From Candidatus Elarobacter sp. (GTDB lineage Bacteria > Vulcanimicrobiota > Vulcanimicrobiia > Vulcanimicrobiales > Vulcanimicrobiaceae): 6,001 nt of DNA. The DNA is taken from contig JASLGJ010000477.1 in NCBI GenBank assembly GCA_030150085.1, positions 1 through 6,001 of the forward strand, read 5' to 3'. This document shows positions 1-5,671 of the stretch, piece by piece (position 1 is the stretch's first letter; every line of letters starts with the position of its first letter). Under the pieces are notes generated by a model. The model worked only from the letters and a program-made list of their open reading frames with translations, made no database searches and was not told where the DNA came from. A program made the position numbers and the translations under genes.

Positions 1-640
1 GGTCGCCCTCGTGGGCGCCCGCGGTGACCCCGGCGCCCGAGGCGTCCCGCAGCGCGGTGCTGAGCCGGCGGCTCCACTCCGCCACGACCGGATCGGCGGC
101 CGACTCGGCGCCGTGGCCGCCGGTGGAGACCTTGCCGTGGACGGGCTCGCGCACGTCGCTGAAGCGGTGCCCGAGATCCCACGCCGCGAGCGCGGGGTGC
201 CCGCGCAGCCGCTCGCCCACCGCGCGGGCGAAGACGAGCTGCGCGTCGAGCAGCGGGCCGGCGTAGAGGTTGCCGGCCCCGTACGGCGACTCGCTCTCGC
301 CGCTGAACGTGCGGTAGGGGCCGCGCGGCGCGCGCCGGTCGAGCGCCCACGCGGGCAGCCAGTTGACCCCGCACATGTGGCCGCAGAACAGGGTCGGCAC
401 GCCGGCCAGACCGGCACCTTCCAGCAGCCCGAGCACGGTTTCCAGCCGTTCGAGCATCAGCGGGTCGAGCGCGTCGGGCCGCGGCTGGAAGTCGTCCCAG
501 CGCAGGAAGAAGCGCACCGTGTCCAGCCCCAGGCCCGCGATGCGGGCGAAGTCCTCGCGCGCCTCGCCCGCGTCGAAGCGGCGCCACCAGGCCAGCGCGC
601 TGCGCCGCGGCCAGTAGTTCACGCCCAGGGAAAATCGCAT
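1..640 (-). CDS. Clan-A TIM-barrel glycosyl hydrolase-like protein (cellulase/GH5-like), N-terminal part
   Basis: Open frame of 213 codons starting at ATG 640-638 and running off the left edge without a stop. It begins MRFSLGVNYWPRR, a typical first strand of clan-A (beta/alpha)8 glycosidases related to GH5 and beta-mannosidases. Residues 38-53 (GLDTVRFFLRWDDFQP) match the second strand, residues 80-98 (GVPTLFCGHMCGVNWLPAW) the third, and residues 150-157 (ALAAWDLG) the fourth. There is no signal peptide, so this part is predicted cytoplasmic. The family normally cleaves beta-glycosidic bonds. Here the acid/base position after WDLG reads H158-R159 instead of Asn-Glu, so activity is doubtful. 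The start is fixed by a GAGGAGGG SD 8 nt upstream that overlaps the stop of the preceding gene, which implies co-translation with it. The nucleophile region lies outside the window. The fold is fairly sure; the substrate is unknown. Confidence 0.8.
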   Translation of the reverse strand, partial: MRFSLGVNYWPRRSALAWWRRFDAGEAREDFARIAGLGLDTVRFFLRWDDFQPRPDALDPLMLERLETVLGLLEGAGLAGVPTLFCGHMCGVNWLPAWALDRRAPRGPYRTFSGESESPYGAGNLYAGPLLDAQLVFARAVGERLRGHPALAAWDLGHRFSDVREPVHGKVSTGGHGAESAADPVVAEWSRRLSTALRDASGAGVTAGAHEGD

Positions 641-648
641 CGTTCGCG

Positions 649-657
649 CCCTCCTCA
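649..657 (-). promoter_or_regulatory. Shine-Dalgarno of the glycosyl hydrolase-like gene, overlapping the upstream stop codon
   Basis: On the minus strand the bases read TGAGGAGGG. TGA is the stop of the 249-aa gene, and GAGGAGGG is a near-perfect SD spaced 8 nt from ATG 640. The overlap fixes the start and points to translational coupling: ribosomes finishing the upstream gene end on the initiation site of the next. Confidence 0.8.
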
Positions 658-1404
658 GCGGGAACGCCGAATTACTGCCGCACACGACGCGGGCGGGTAT
701 GCATCGAGCATCTCGACCGCGACGAAGTCCGGACCAGCGTAATGTGGCCACGCTTCACGAACGATCCCGATGAAGCGGCGCCGCGCTTCGTCGGGGTGCC
801 CTTTGGCGAGATCGAGATCGCCTGCGAAGAGCTGCGGCCATGACGAGAGCGAATTCACCTGCGCAGCTCGATGAAAGTCGCGCTCCGCTGCCGCATCATC
901 ACCCTTGGACGCCGCACGCAGTCCGCTCAGCAATCGCGATCGGAAACCATCGGCGACATCGTCACCGGAAAGCGGCGATGCGCTCTGGTTGCCCAGCAAC
1001 GCGCCATAGGAGACGAACGATTTGCGAAGGTTTCCGGCCGTGGCATCGGTATCGGGCCAAAAAGCCATGGTGCTATCGTATTGTCGCGCGCGCTTCCACC
1101 AAACGTATGCCGTACACGAGTCACCTAGTTGCAAATAGTCATATCCCAAGCTGATCGCGTTATCGGACTGCATCGGACCGCCATGCTTCAGCGCTCTACC
1201 GGTCCCCGAAAAAATGCCATCCAGCTTGAGCCGAATGGGAATGGCACGTCGTGCGTCCCCGGTATTCTCACGCGCTTCCGCGGCCGCGGCAAGCGCTTGG
1301 GGTTCAGATGATGCCGCCGGCCGATTCGTACTCGCATGGGCCGGTAGGACCATGGTAGCCAGTGAGATTGCCGCGATACTAACCAAAGTACGCACGATAT
1401 GCAT
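655..1404 (-). CDS. Exported hypothetical protein with helical TPR-like repeats
   Basis: A 249-residue protein of unrecognised family. Residues 1-24 form a classic Sec signal peptide: MHIVR, then a hydrophobic core, then an AHA|S cleavage site after A24. The mature protein of about 225 residues should therefore be extracytoplasmic. Two helical segments look TPR-like: residues 83-109 (ISLGYDYLQLGDSC...WWKRARQY) and residues 158-219 (LLSGLRAASKGD...ERDFHRAAQV, then DLDLAKGHPDEARRRF). The pattern of Gly at turns and Ala at packing positions is that of tetratricopeptide helices. C97 and C241 are the only cysteines and could form one disulphide. The start follows an AGG-containing weak SD 4 nt upstream, 18 nt after the lipoprotein stop. 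The stop overlaps the next gene's SD. Base composition is clearly lower in GC than the flanking metabolic genes. It may be a scaffold or partner of the preceding lipoprotein; that is inferred from position only. Confidence 0.8.
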   Translation of the reverse strand: MHIVRTLVSIAAISLATMVLPAHASTNRPAASSEPQALAAAAEARENTGDARRAIPIRLKLDGIFSGTGRALKHGGPMQSDNAISLGYDYLQLGDSCTAYVWWKRARQYDSTMAFWPDTDATAGNLRKSFVSYGALLGNQSASPLSGDDVADGFRSRLLSGLRAASKGDDAAAERDFHRAAQVNSLSSWPQLFAGDLDLAKGHPDEARRRFIGIVREAWPHYAGPDFVAVEMLDAYPPASCAAVIRRSR

Positions 1405-1422
1405 TCTACCTAAGCCCGGACC

Positions 1423-3219
1423 TCAGTGCCAGTTGAAATTTCCAGTCCATTGAGCGTCGGTGACCGTTGAAGTCGTCTGGGTCAAGCATCCCTGACTCGA
1501 ACCGTTTCCAACATAGGTTCCCGTTACGTCGAAACGGTAAGGCCCACCTACTGCACCCGCAGCGTAATACGTGATGCCTCCGCTTGTGTTACCCGCTATC
1601 TGGGTAGAAGCAACGGTCGCGCCGCTCGGGCTGACGAGGTTGACGCTGACTGAGGTCGCACCTGAGTTGGACAGCGCTATGGTGAGCGCTCCGGCCGATG
1701 TGGTCGGAGCGTTCGTCTTCTGAGCCGTGTAGTAGCTCACGGTCGTATCGGGTGTCGTATAGCGATTCGTATAGAACTGCGGATAGGGTGGGTCGTTTCC
1801 AGTCGGACACTTTTCGGTTACGGACTGGTGCGTAGAGCTTCCGTTCGCCGGTGGATCGCCACCGTTGTCGTAAAGAGCTATCCCTTCGGTCTCGAAATTG
1901 TAGACCGGGTATTGGAAGTTACCGTAGGACGTTCGCACTTCTCCGTCATCCGGCACGCTATAGGCAATCCAGTCCTGAGTTCCTTCGCCAGCACATGTAT
2001 TCGTCTGCATCTGAGCATAGATCGAAGGCCAAAGGCTTGGACTGACGGGAAAGCCGGCACCGGCATACGGCGGATTGCTGCCGTTGAGACATTGCCCGAG
2101 CGCAAGGTTGTTGATCTGGATCTGCGGCGATCCTCCGGTCATGCCGAATTCATAGCCATCGTGCGCTACACCGTCGACAGTTCCCGGAAGCTGCGCGATA
2201 CTGACCATGTACTTGAGCACGTCTCCCGGCCCATACCAGTCCGCCTGGTTTGCAGCCTGTTCTGCGATCGTGAGCGGATAATAGTTCTGACCGTTGAGGT
2301 TGACGTTCGTATTAACCGAACCCGATGTGATGTAAAAACTGAGAAACGCTGTCTGCCCGCACTGAGGGCTGAGGTTATGGTTGAAAATTTGTCCTTGATG
2401 TGTGGAATCCAATACCATATAAACATCGTAGGCGTTTCTCGAGGAACTGTACTGGAATCCACCGTCGGCCGTGTCGTTACCGCTGTCGCTCCATCCTCCG
2501 CCGTAAATGTTGCCGGTGTCTCCGGCAGGGCCCTGGTAGTTCACGACGCTGCCATCCACCGACGTGGCGTTGCAAGGCAGCGAGATTTGCGCGAACTCAT
2601 ACGTATAGCCCGGATCGGAATAGATGCGGCGGTACGGTCCCGTCGACGTGACTGCCGGTGGGTCAGAATATGACGGGTGGCGCACTTTCCCGCTCGCCGC
2701 GACGGTCTTCGGTTTTGGGCCGTGAGGAGGAAGAGGAATGACGCGTCCGGCCTCGTCGTAGACGGCATTCTGGCCAGGTACCGGTTTTCTCAGAATGGTG
2801 CTTGCCGCGAGCGCGTTTCTGTTCGAGTAGATGTGCCCGCTCTTGTCGACGTAGATCACGTTCTTGCGCATCGTCTTTGGCTGGTCGAGCATCACCGCCC
2901 GGATGACCTTGCGATCGGTGGCCGATATACTGCTGTCGATGTATTTGTCGACGTCGGCATCGGCGATGGACTCCGTCGGCACCAAATCGGCTGTGCTATC
3001 GAGCGATCGCGGTCCTTGCGAAGCGAACTGCGACCGCTCTGCTGGCGGCAGCGTCGTTCCTTTACCGGTTCCGGGGGAGCACGCCGCGGCACCGAGCAAC
3101 GCACAGGCCGCAAGACTCGCCGCGAGAGTCTTGGTCCGTTTTCGCCAAGGCGGATTCGAGCGATCACAGGCACAGCGATGCGCGGTCCGTATTGCGATGA
3201 TCTTCATCCGGCTGATCAA
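1423..3219 (-). CDS. Large secreted putative lipoprotein, beta-rich, family not recognised
   Basis: A 598-residue protein starting at TTG 3219-3217, chosen because GAGGG lies 7 nt upstream. ATG at 3207 (594 aa) is the alternative but has no SD. An extended basic n-region of about 31 residues (ending WRKRTK) precedes a hydrophobic stretch and LLGAAAC, giving a probable lipidation site at C47. The mature part has a polar, partly disordered stretch (48-90), a small region with D125-K-S-G-H-I-Y (102-135) and a Pro-rich linker (146-200). A long Gly/Asn/Ser/Tyr-rich beta-type domain follows (205-450). The C-terminal region (about 505-570) resembles an Ig-like or PPC-type beta-sandwich (LVSPSGATVAS ... 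PYRFDVTG). Six cysteines (216, 287, 377, 409, 471, 578) suggest up to three disulphides. A C-x-x-G-x-x-P-P-Y motif occurs twice. No catalytic motif is visible. A surface binding or structural role is plausible but unproven. It is probably first in a three-gene unit. Confidence 0.82.
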   Translation of the reverse strand: MISRMKIIAIRTAHRCACDRSNPPWRKRTKTLAASLAACALLGAAACSPGTGKGTTLPPAERSQFASQGPRSLDSTADLVPTESIADADVDKYIDSSISATDRKVIRAVMLDQPKTMRKNVIYVDKSGHIYSNRNALAASTILRKPVPGQNAVYDEAGRVIPLPPHGPKPKTVAASGKVRHPSYSDPPAVTSTGPYRRIYSDPGYTYEFAQISLPCNATSVDGSVVNYQGPAGDTGNIYGGGWSDSGNDTADGGFQYSSSRNAYDVYMVLDSTHQGQIFNHNLSPQCGQTAFLSFYITSGSVNTNVNLNGQNYYPLTIAEQAANQADWYGPGDVLKYMVSIAQLPGTVDGVAHDGYEFGMTGGSPQIQINNLALGQCLNGSNPPYAGAGFPVSPSLWPSIYAQMQTNTCAGEGTQDWIAYSVPDDGEVRTSYGNFQYPVYNFETEGIALYDNGGDPPANGSSTHQSVTEKCPTGNDPPYPQFYTNRYTTPDTTVSYYTAQKTNAPTTSAGALTIALSNSGATSVSVNLVSPSGATVASTQIAGNTSGGITYYAAGAVGGPYRFDVTGTYVGNGSSQGCLTQTTSTVTDAQWTGNFNWH

Positions 3220-3226
3220 GGGAAAG

Positions 3227-3232
3227 CCCTCT
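3227..3232 (-). promoter_or_regulatory. Shine-Dalgarno selecting the TTG start of the lipoprotein gene
   Basis: Minus-strand AGAGGG (3232 to 3227) ends 7 nt before TTG 3219, an ideal spacing. The same element is about 19 nt from ATG 3207, too far to serve it. Upstream ATG 3297 in the same frame has no comparable site. Confidence 0.6.
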
Positions 3233-3251
3233 AAAGAAGTGTGTGTGCGCC

Positions 3252-3259
3252 GATATACT
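3252..3259. promoter_or_regulatory. Overlapping divergent -10 elements sharing a TATA core
   Basis: Plus strand TATACT (3254-3259) and minus strand TATATC (3257-3252) share four bases. Each is a reasonable match to TATAAT. The plus-strand box is 20 nt before ATG 3280. The minus-strand box is about 32 nt before TTG 3219, so both would give short leaders. Neither has a convincing -35 hexamer at 16-18 nt, so this is a tentative call. Confidence 0.35.
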
Positions 3260-3279
3260 GCCGTTCTCAAAGGCCCCTC

Positions 3280-3417
3280 ATGTATCGACTCGCACATTCA
3301 GGTATCGGCGAGGCGATGCTGGGACCGTCAGGGTCTTACGCTGAAATGCACCGCTGTGACGTTCGGCGCAAGACCGGCACGTTGGAGCGGGTGCACGTCG
3401 AACAACTGTCGGCGTAG
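3280..3417 (+). CDS. Possible small protein of 45 residues, no known family
   Basis: ATG 3280 to TAG 3415-3417. The product begins MYRLAHSG and ends HVEQLSA, with 6 Arg/Lys, 5 acidic residues, 3 His and a single cysteine (C26). The basic stretch R25-C-D-V-R-R-K31 is in the middle. It has AAAGG spaced 6 nt before the ATG and a TATACT box 20 nt upstream. That is a complete compact set of expression signals, which is why it is listed despite its length. Codons in the second half mostly end in G or C, as in the flanking genes, while the first half is mixed. It has no signal peptide or membrane segment. It could equally be a chance ORF in the 5' region of the divergent promoters, or the eroded tail of a lost gene. 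Confidence 0.35.
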   Translation: MYRLAHSGIGEAMLGPSGSYAEMHRCDVRRKTGTLERVHVEQLSA

Positions 3418-3443
3418 ACGTTTTCGGCTGGCCCCGATGACGA

Positions 3444-3485
3444 CTTGGGACAGGGCATGACCTTATGACAACCCAAGGCGTGCCC
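3444..3485. promoter_or_regulatory. Interlocking inverted repeats (possible pseudoknot or alternative hairpins)
   Basis: CTTGGG (3444-3449) is complementary to CCCAAG (3472-3477). GGGCATG (3453-3459), inside that loop, is complementary to CGTGCCC (3479-3485) with one U-G pair. The arms cross, so the two stems form either an H-type pseudoknot or two mutually exclusive hairpins. The connecting loops are 3, 12 and 1 nt. It lies about 106 nt upstream of the peptidase start. It could lie in that gene's 5' leader if transcription begins upstream of 3444, but no promoter is clear. Confidence 0.25.
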
Positions 3486-3579
3486 GGCGAGGTCTAATCG
3501 GATAGCCGTTCTTGCTTGGCAGCCTGCCTTCGAGCGGGAGCCGGCGCGGGCCGAGCGGAACGCGGAAAGCGGCTTATTC

Positions 3580-3585
3580 GAGGAG
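3580..3585 (+). promoter_or_regulatory. Shine-Dalgarno selecting the TTG start of the M3 peptidase
   Basis: GAGGAG ends 6 nt before TTG 3592. The reading frame is open upstream to the stop at 3466-3468, but no ATG, GTG or TTG occurs there. The next in-frame ATG (3718) would remove conserved N-terminal residues. Confidence 0.75.
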
Positions 3586-3591
3586 TTCCCT

Positions 3592-5670
3592 TTGTCACGC
3601 ACCGACGTTCCCGCCTCCGACCTCCCGCTGCTCGCGCCGTGGCCCGGCCCGTACGGCGGCCTGCCGCCCTTCGACCGCTTGCAGGCGGCGGACTTCGCGC
3701 CCGCGCTGCGCGCGGCGATGGCGGCGAAGCGGGCCGAGATCGCCGCGATCACGGCCGACCCCGCGCCCGCGACGTTCGCGAACACCGTGCTCCCGCTGGA
3801 GCGCTCGGGCGAGGCGCTCAACCGCGTGCGCGCGCTGTTCAACGTCTACGGCAGCTCGATGAACTCCGGGCCGATGCGCGCGCTGCAGTCGGAGCTCTCG
3901 CCCGAGCTGGCCGCGTTCGGCGACGAGATCGTGCAGAACGAAGGCTTGTTCCGGCGCGTCGAAGCGGTGTACGAGGCGCGCGAGACGTCCGGCCTGACGC
4001 CCGAGCAGCAGCGCCTGACCAAGGTGATCTACGACCGCTTCGTGCGCCAGGGCGCGGCGCTGGACGGCGCGCGCAAGGCCCGCCTGGGCGAGATCAACCA
4101 GGAGCTGGCGCGCCTCTACACCGCGTTCAGCCAGAACGTGCTGGCCGACGAAGAGGAGCAGGTGCTGCTGCTCGAGCGCCCCGAGGACCTCGCGGGGCTG
4201 CCGGACTCGCTGCGCGAGTCGGCCGCGCGCGCCGCGGCGGACCGCGGCCGTCCGGGCGCGTGGGCGATCGCCAACACCCGCTCGGCGATGGAGCCGTTCC
4301 TCGTCAACTCCACCCGGCGCGACCTGCGCGAGCGCGGCTGGCGCCTGTGGACCCAGCGCGGCGACAACCCCGGCCCGCACGACAACAAGCCGCTGATCGC
4401 GCGCATCATGCAACTGCGGGCGGAGAAGGCGGCGCTGCTCGGCTACGAGACGTACGCGCACTGGATCACCGCCGACAACATGGCCAAGACGCCCGACGCC
4501 GCGATGGCGCTGCTGATGAAGGTCTGGCCGGCCGCCGTGGCCCGCGCCCGCGAGGAGATCGCCGAGATGCAGGCCGCGGCCGACGCCGAGGGCGGCGGCT
4601 TCGCGCTCGCGCCGTGGGACTACCGCCACTACGCCGAAAAGGTCCGCCAGGCCAAGTACGACCTCGACCAGGACGAGGTCAAGCAGTACCTCCAGCTCGA
4701 ACGCATGCGCGAGGGCATGTTCTGGGCCGCCGGCAAGCTCTACGGGCTGGAGTTCGCGCCGCTCGAGGGCGTGCCGGTGTACCACCCCGACGTGCGGGCG
4801 TACGAGGTGCGGCGCGAGGGCGCGCACGTCGGCCTGCTCTACGTCGACCCCTACGCGCGCGAGGGCAAGTCCTCGGGCGCGTGGATGAACCACTACCGCA
4901 CCCAGGAGGGGCTGTCCGGGAGCACCCCGATCGTCTCGAACAACCTCAATTACATCCCGGGCGAGCCGGGCGCGCCGGTGCTGATCTCGTGGGACGACGC
5001 GACGACGCTGTTCCACGAGTTCGGCCACGGTCTGCATGGGCTGCTCTCGTCCGTCACCTACCGCACCTTGGCGGGTACCTCGGTCGCGCGCGACTTCGTC
5101 GAGTTCCCCAGCCAGATCAACGAGCGCTGGCTGCCGACCGGCGAGGTGCTCGAGCGCTTCGCGCGCCACCACGCCAGCGGCGCGCCGATTCCGCCCGAGC
5201 TGGTCGCCAAGCTGGAGCGCGCGCGCACCTTCGGGCAAGGCTTCAAGACCGCCGAGTACCTCGGCTCGGCGCTCTACGACCTGCGCCTCCACCTCGCCGC
5301 GCGCGGGCAGGAGATCGACCCGGCCGCGTTCGAGCGCGAGCTGCTGGCCGAGATCGGCATGCCCGAGCAGATCGTGATGCGCCACCGCCCGCCGCACTTC
5401 AACCACGTCTTCTCGGGCGACTCGTACTCGGCGGGCTACTACGACTACCTGTGGGCCGACACGCTGACCGCCGACGCGTTCGAGGCCTTCACCGAGGCCG
5501 GCGACCCGTTCGACGCGGCGGTCGCGCGGCGGCTGCAAAGCGCGGTGCTGAGCGTGGGCAACACCGTTCCGCCCGACGAGGCGTTCCGGGCCTTCCGCGG
5601 GCGCGACGTCGACACGTCGGCGCTGATGCGCGACCGCGGGTTCCCGGTCACCGCGAGCGCGGAAGCCTAG
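3592..5670 (+). CDS. dcp: M3 family zinc metallopeptidase (oligopeptidase A / peptidyl-dipeptidase Dcp type)
   Basis: A complete 692-residue protein, close to E. coli Dcp (about 680), with a TTG start set by a strong SD. It is a thimet-oligopeptidase-family zinc enzyme that trims short peptides in the cytoplasm; Dcp members release C-terminal dipeptides. The zinc motif HEFGH is at residues 475-479 (H475 and H479 ligands, E476 the general base). The third ligand is E504 in DFVEFPSQINERW, exactly 29 residues after H475 as in family members of known structure. The substrate-binding loop with conserved Tyr is at 605-621 (HVFSGDSYSAGYYDYLW). Other family blocks are KRAEIAAI near residue 44, VYHPDVRAYE near 398 and GAWMNHYRTQEG near 427. 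There is no signal peptide, so it is predicted cytoplasmic. All catalytic residues are intact. The TPP enzyme gene follows 1 nt after the stop, so the two are probably co-transcribed. The exact Dcp versus OpdA subtype is inferred from overall resemblance to Dcp. Confidence 0.95.
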   Translation: MSRTDVPASDLPLLAPWPGPYGGLPPFDRLQAADFAPALRAAMAAKRAEIAAITADPAPATFANTVLPLERSGEALNRVRALFNVYGSSMNSGPMRALQSELSPELAAFGDEIVQNEGLFRRVEAVYEARETSGLTPEQQRLTKVIYDRFVRQGAALDGARKARLGEINQELARLYTAFSQNVLADEEEQVLLLERPEDLAGLPDSLRESAARAAADRGRPGAWAIANTRSAMEPFLVNSTRRDLRERGWRLWTQRGDNPGPHDNKPLIARIMQLRAEKAALLGYETYAHWITADNMAKTPDAAMALLMKVWPAAVARAREEIAEMQAAADAEGGGFALAPWDYRHYAEKVRQAKYDLDQDEVKQYLQLERMREGMFWAAGKLYGLEFAPLEGVPVYHPDVRAYEVRREGAHVGLLYVDPYAREGKSSGAWMNHYRTQEGLSGSTPIVSNNLNYIPGEPGAPVLISWDDATTLFHEFGHGLHGLLSSVTYRTLAGTSVARDFVEFPSQINERWLPTGEVLERFARHHASGAPIPPELVAKLERARTFGQGFKTAEYLGSALYDLRLHLAARGQEIDPAAFERELLAEIGMPEQIVMRHRPPHFNHVFSGDSYSAGYYDYLWADTLTADAFEAFTEAGDPFDAAVARRLQSAVLSVGNTVPPDEAFRAFRGRDVDTSALMRDRGFPVTASAEA

Positions 5671-5671
5671 C

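Larger units (their letters stand above)
3220..3591. other. Divergent intergenic region between the lipoprotein unit and the peptidase unit
   Basis: This 372-nt stretch separates two oppositely transcribed units and must hold both their promoters. Seen in it, from left to right: the lipoprotein SD (3227-3232), a symmetric -10 box (3252-3259), a possible 45-codon plus-strand ORF (3280-3417), interlocking inverted repeats (3444-3485), a weak TCTAAT -10-like hexamer (3493-3498) without a good -35, a short perfect palindrome GGCAG-C-CTGCC (3518-3528) and the peptidase SD (3580-3585). No terminator, tRNA or mobile-element end was seen. Confidence 0.7.

Noticed and set aside
11..742. Plus-strand ORF of 243 codons
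   Set aside because: It lies codon-for-codon opposite the glycosyl-hydrolase-like gene, has low-complexity Arg/Ala/Pro composition, no recognisable motif and no SD. It is a high-GC shadow.
1828..2673. Plus-strand ORF of 281 codons
   Set aside because: Antisense to the lipoprotein gene, with Arg/Val-rich composition, no domain and no supported start. The minus-strand frame has a signal sequence and organised motifs.
3220..3297. Longer lipoprotein start at ATG 3297
   Set aside because: It would add 26 residues covering the -10 box and the SD of the TTG start, has no SD of its own and would push the signal sequence even further from the N-terminus.
3493..3498. TCTAAT as the peptidase promoter -10 box
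   Set aside because: It matches 5 of 6 consensus bases, but no acceptable -35 lies 15-19 nt upstream, so it is mentioned only in the intergenic description.
640..3600. Mobile-element borders around the lower-GC segment
   Set aside because: I found no terminal inverted repeats, target-site duplications, integrase or transposase, and no tRNA at either end. One border is a tight stop/SD overlap, unlike a recent insertion.
3595..5538. Minus-strand ORF of 647 codons
   Set aside because: Antisense shadow of the peptidase; its Val/Leu/Arg/Gln-rich composition is the usual result of reading high-GC3 genes backwards, with no motif.
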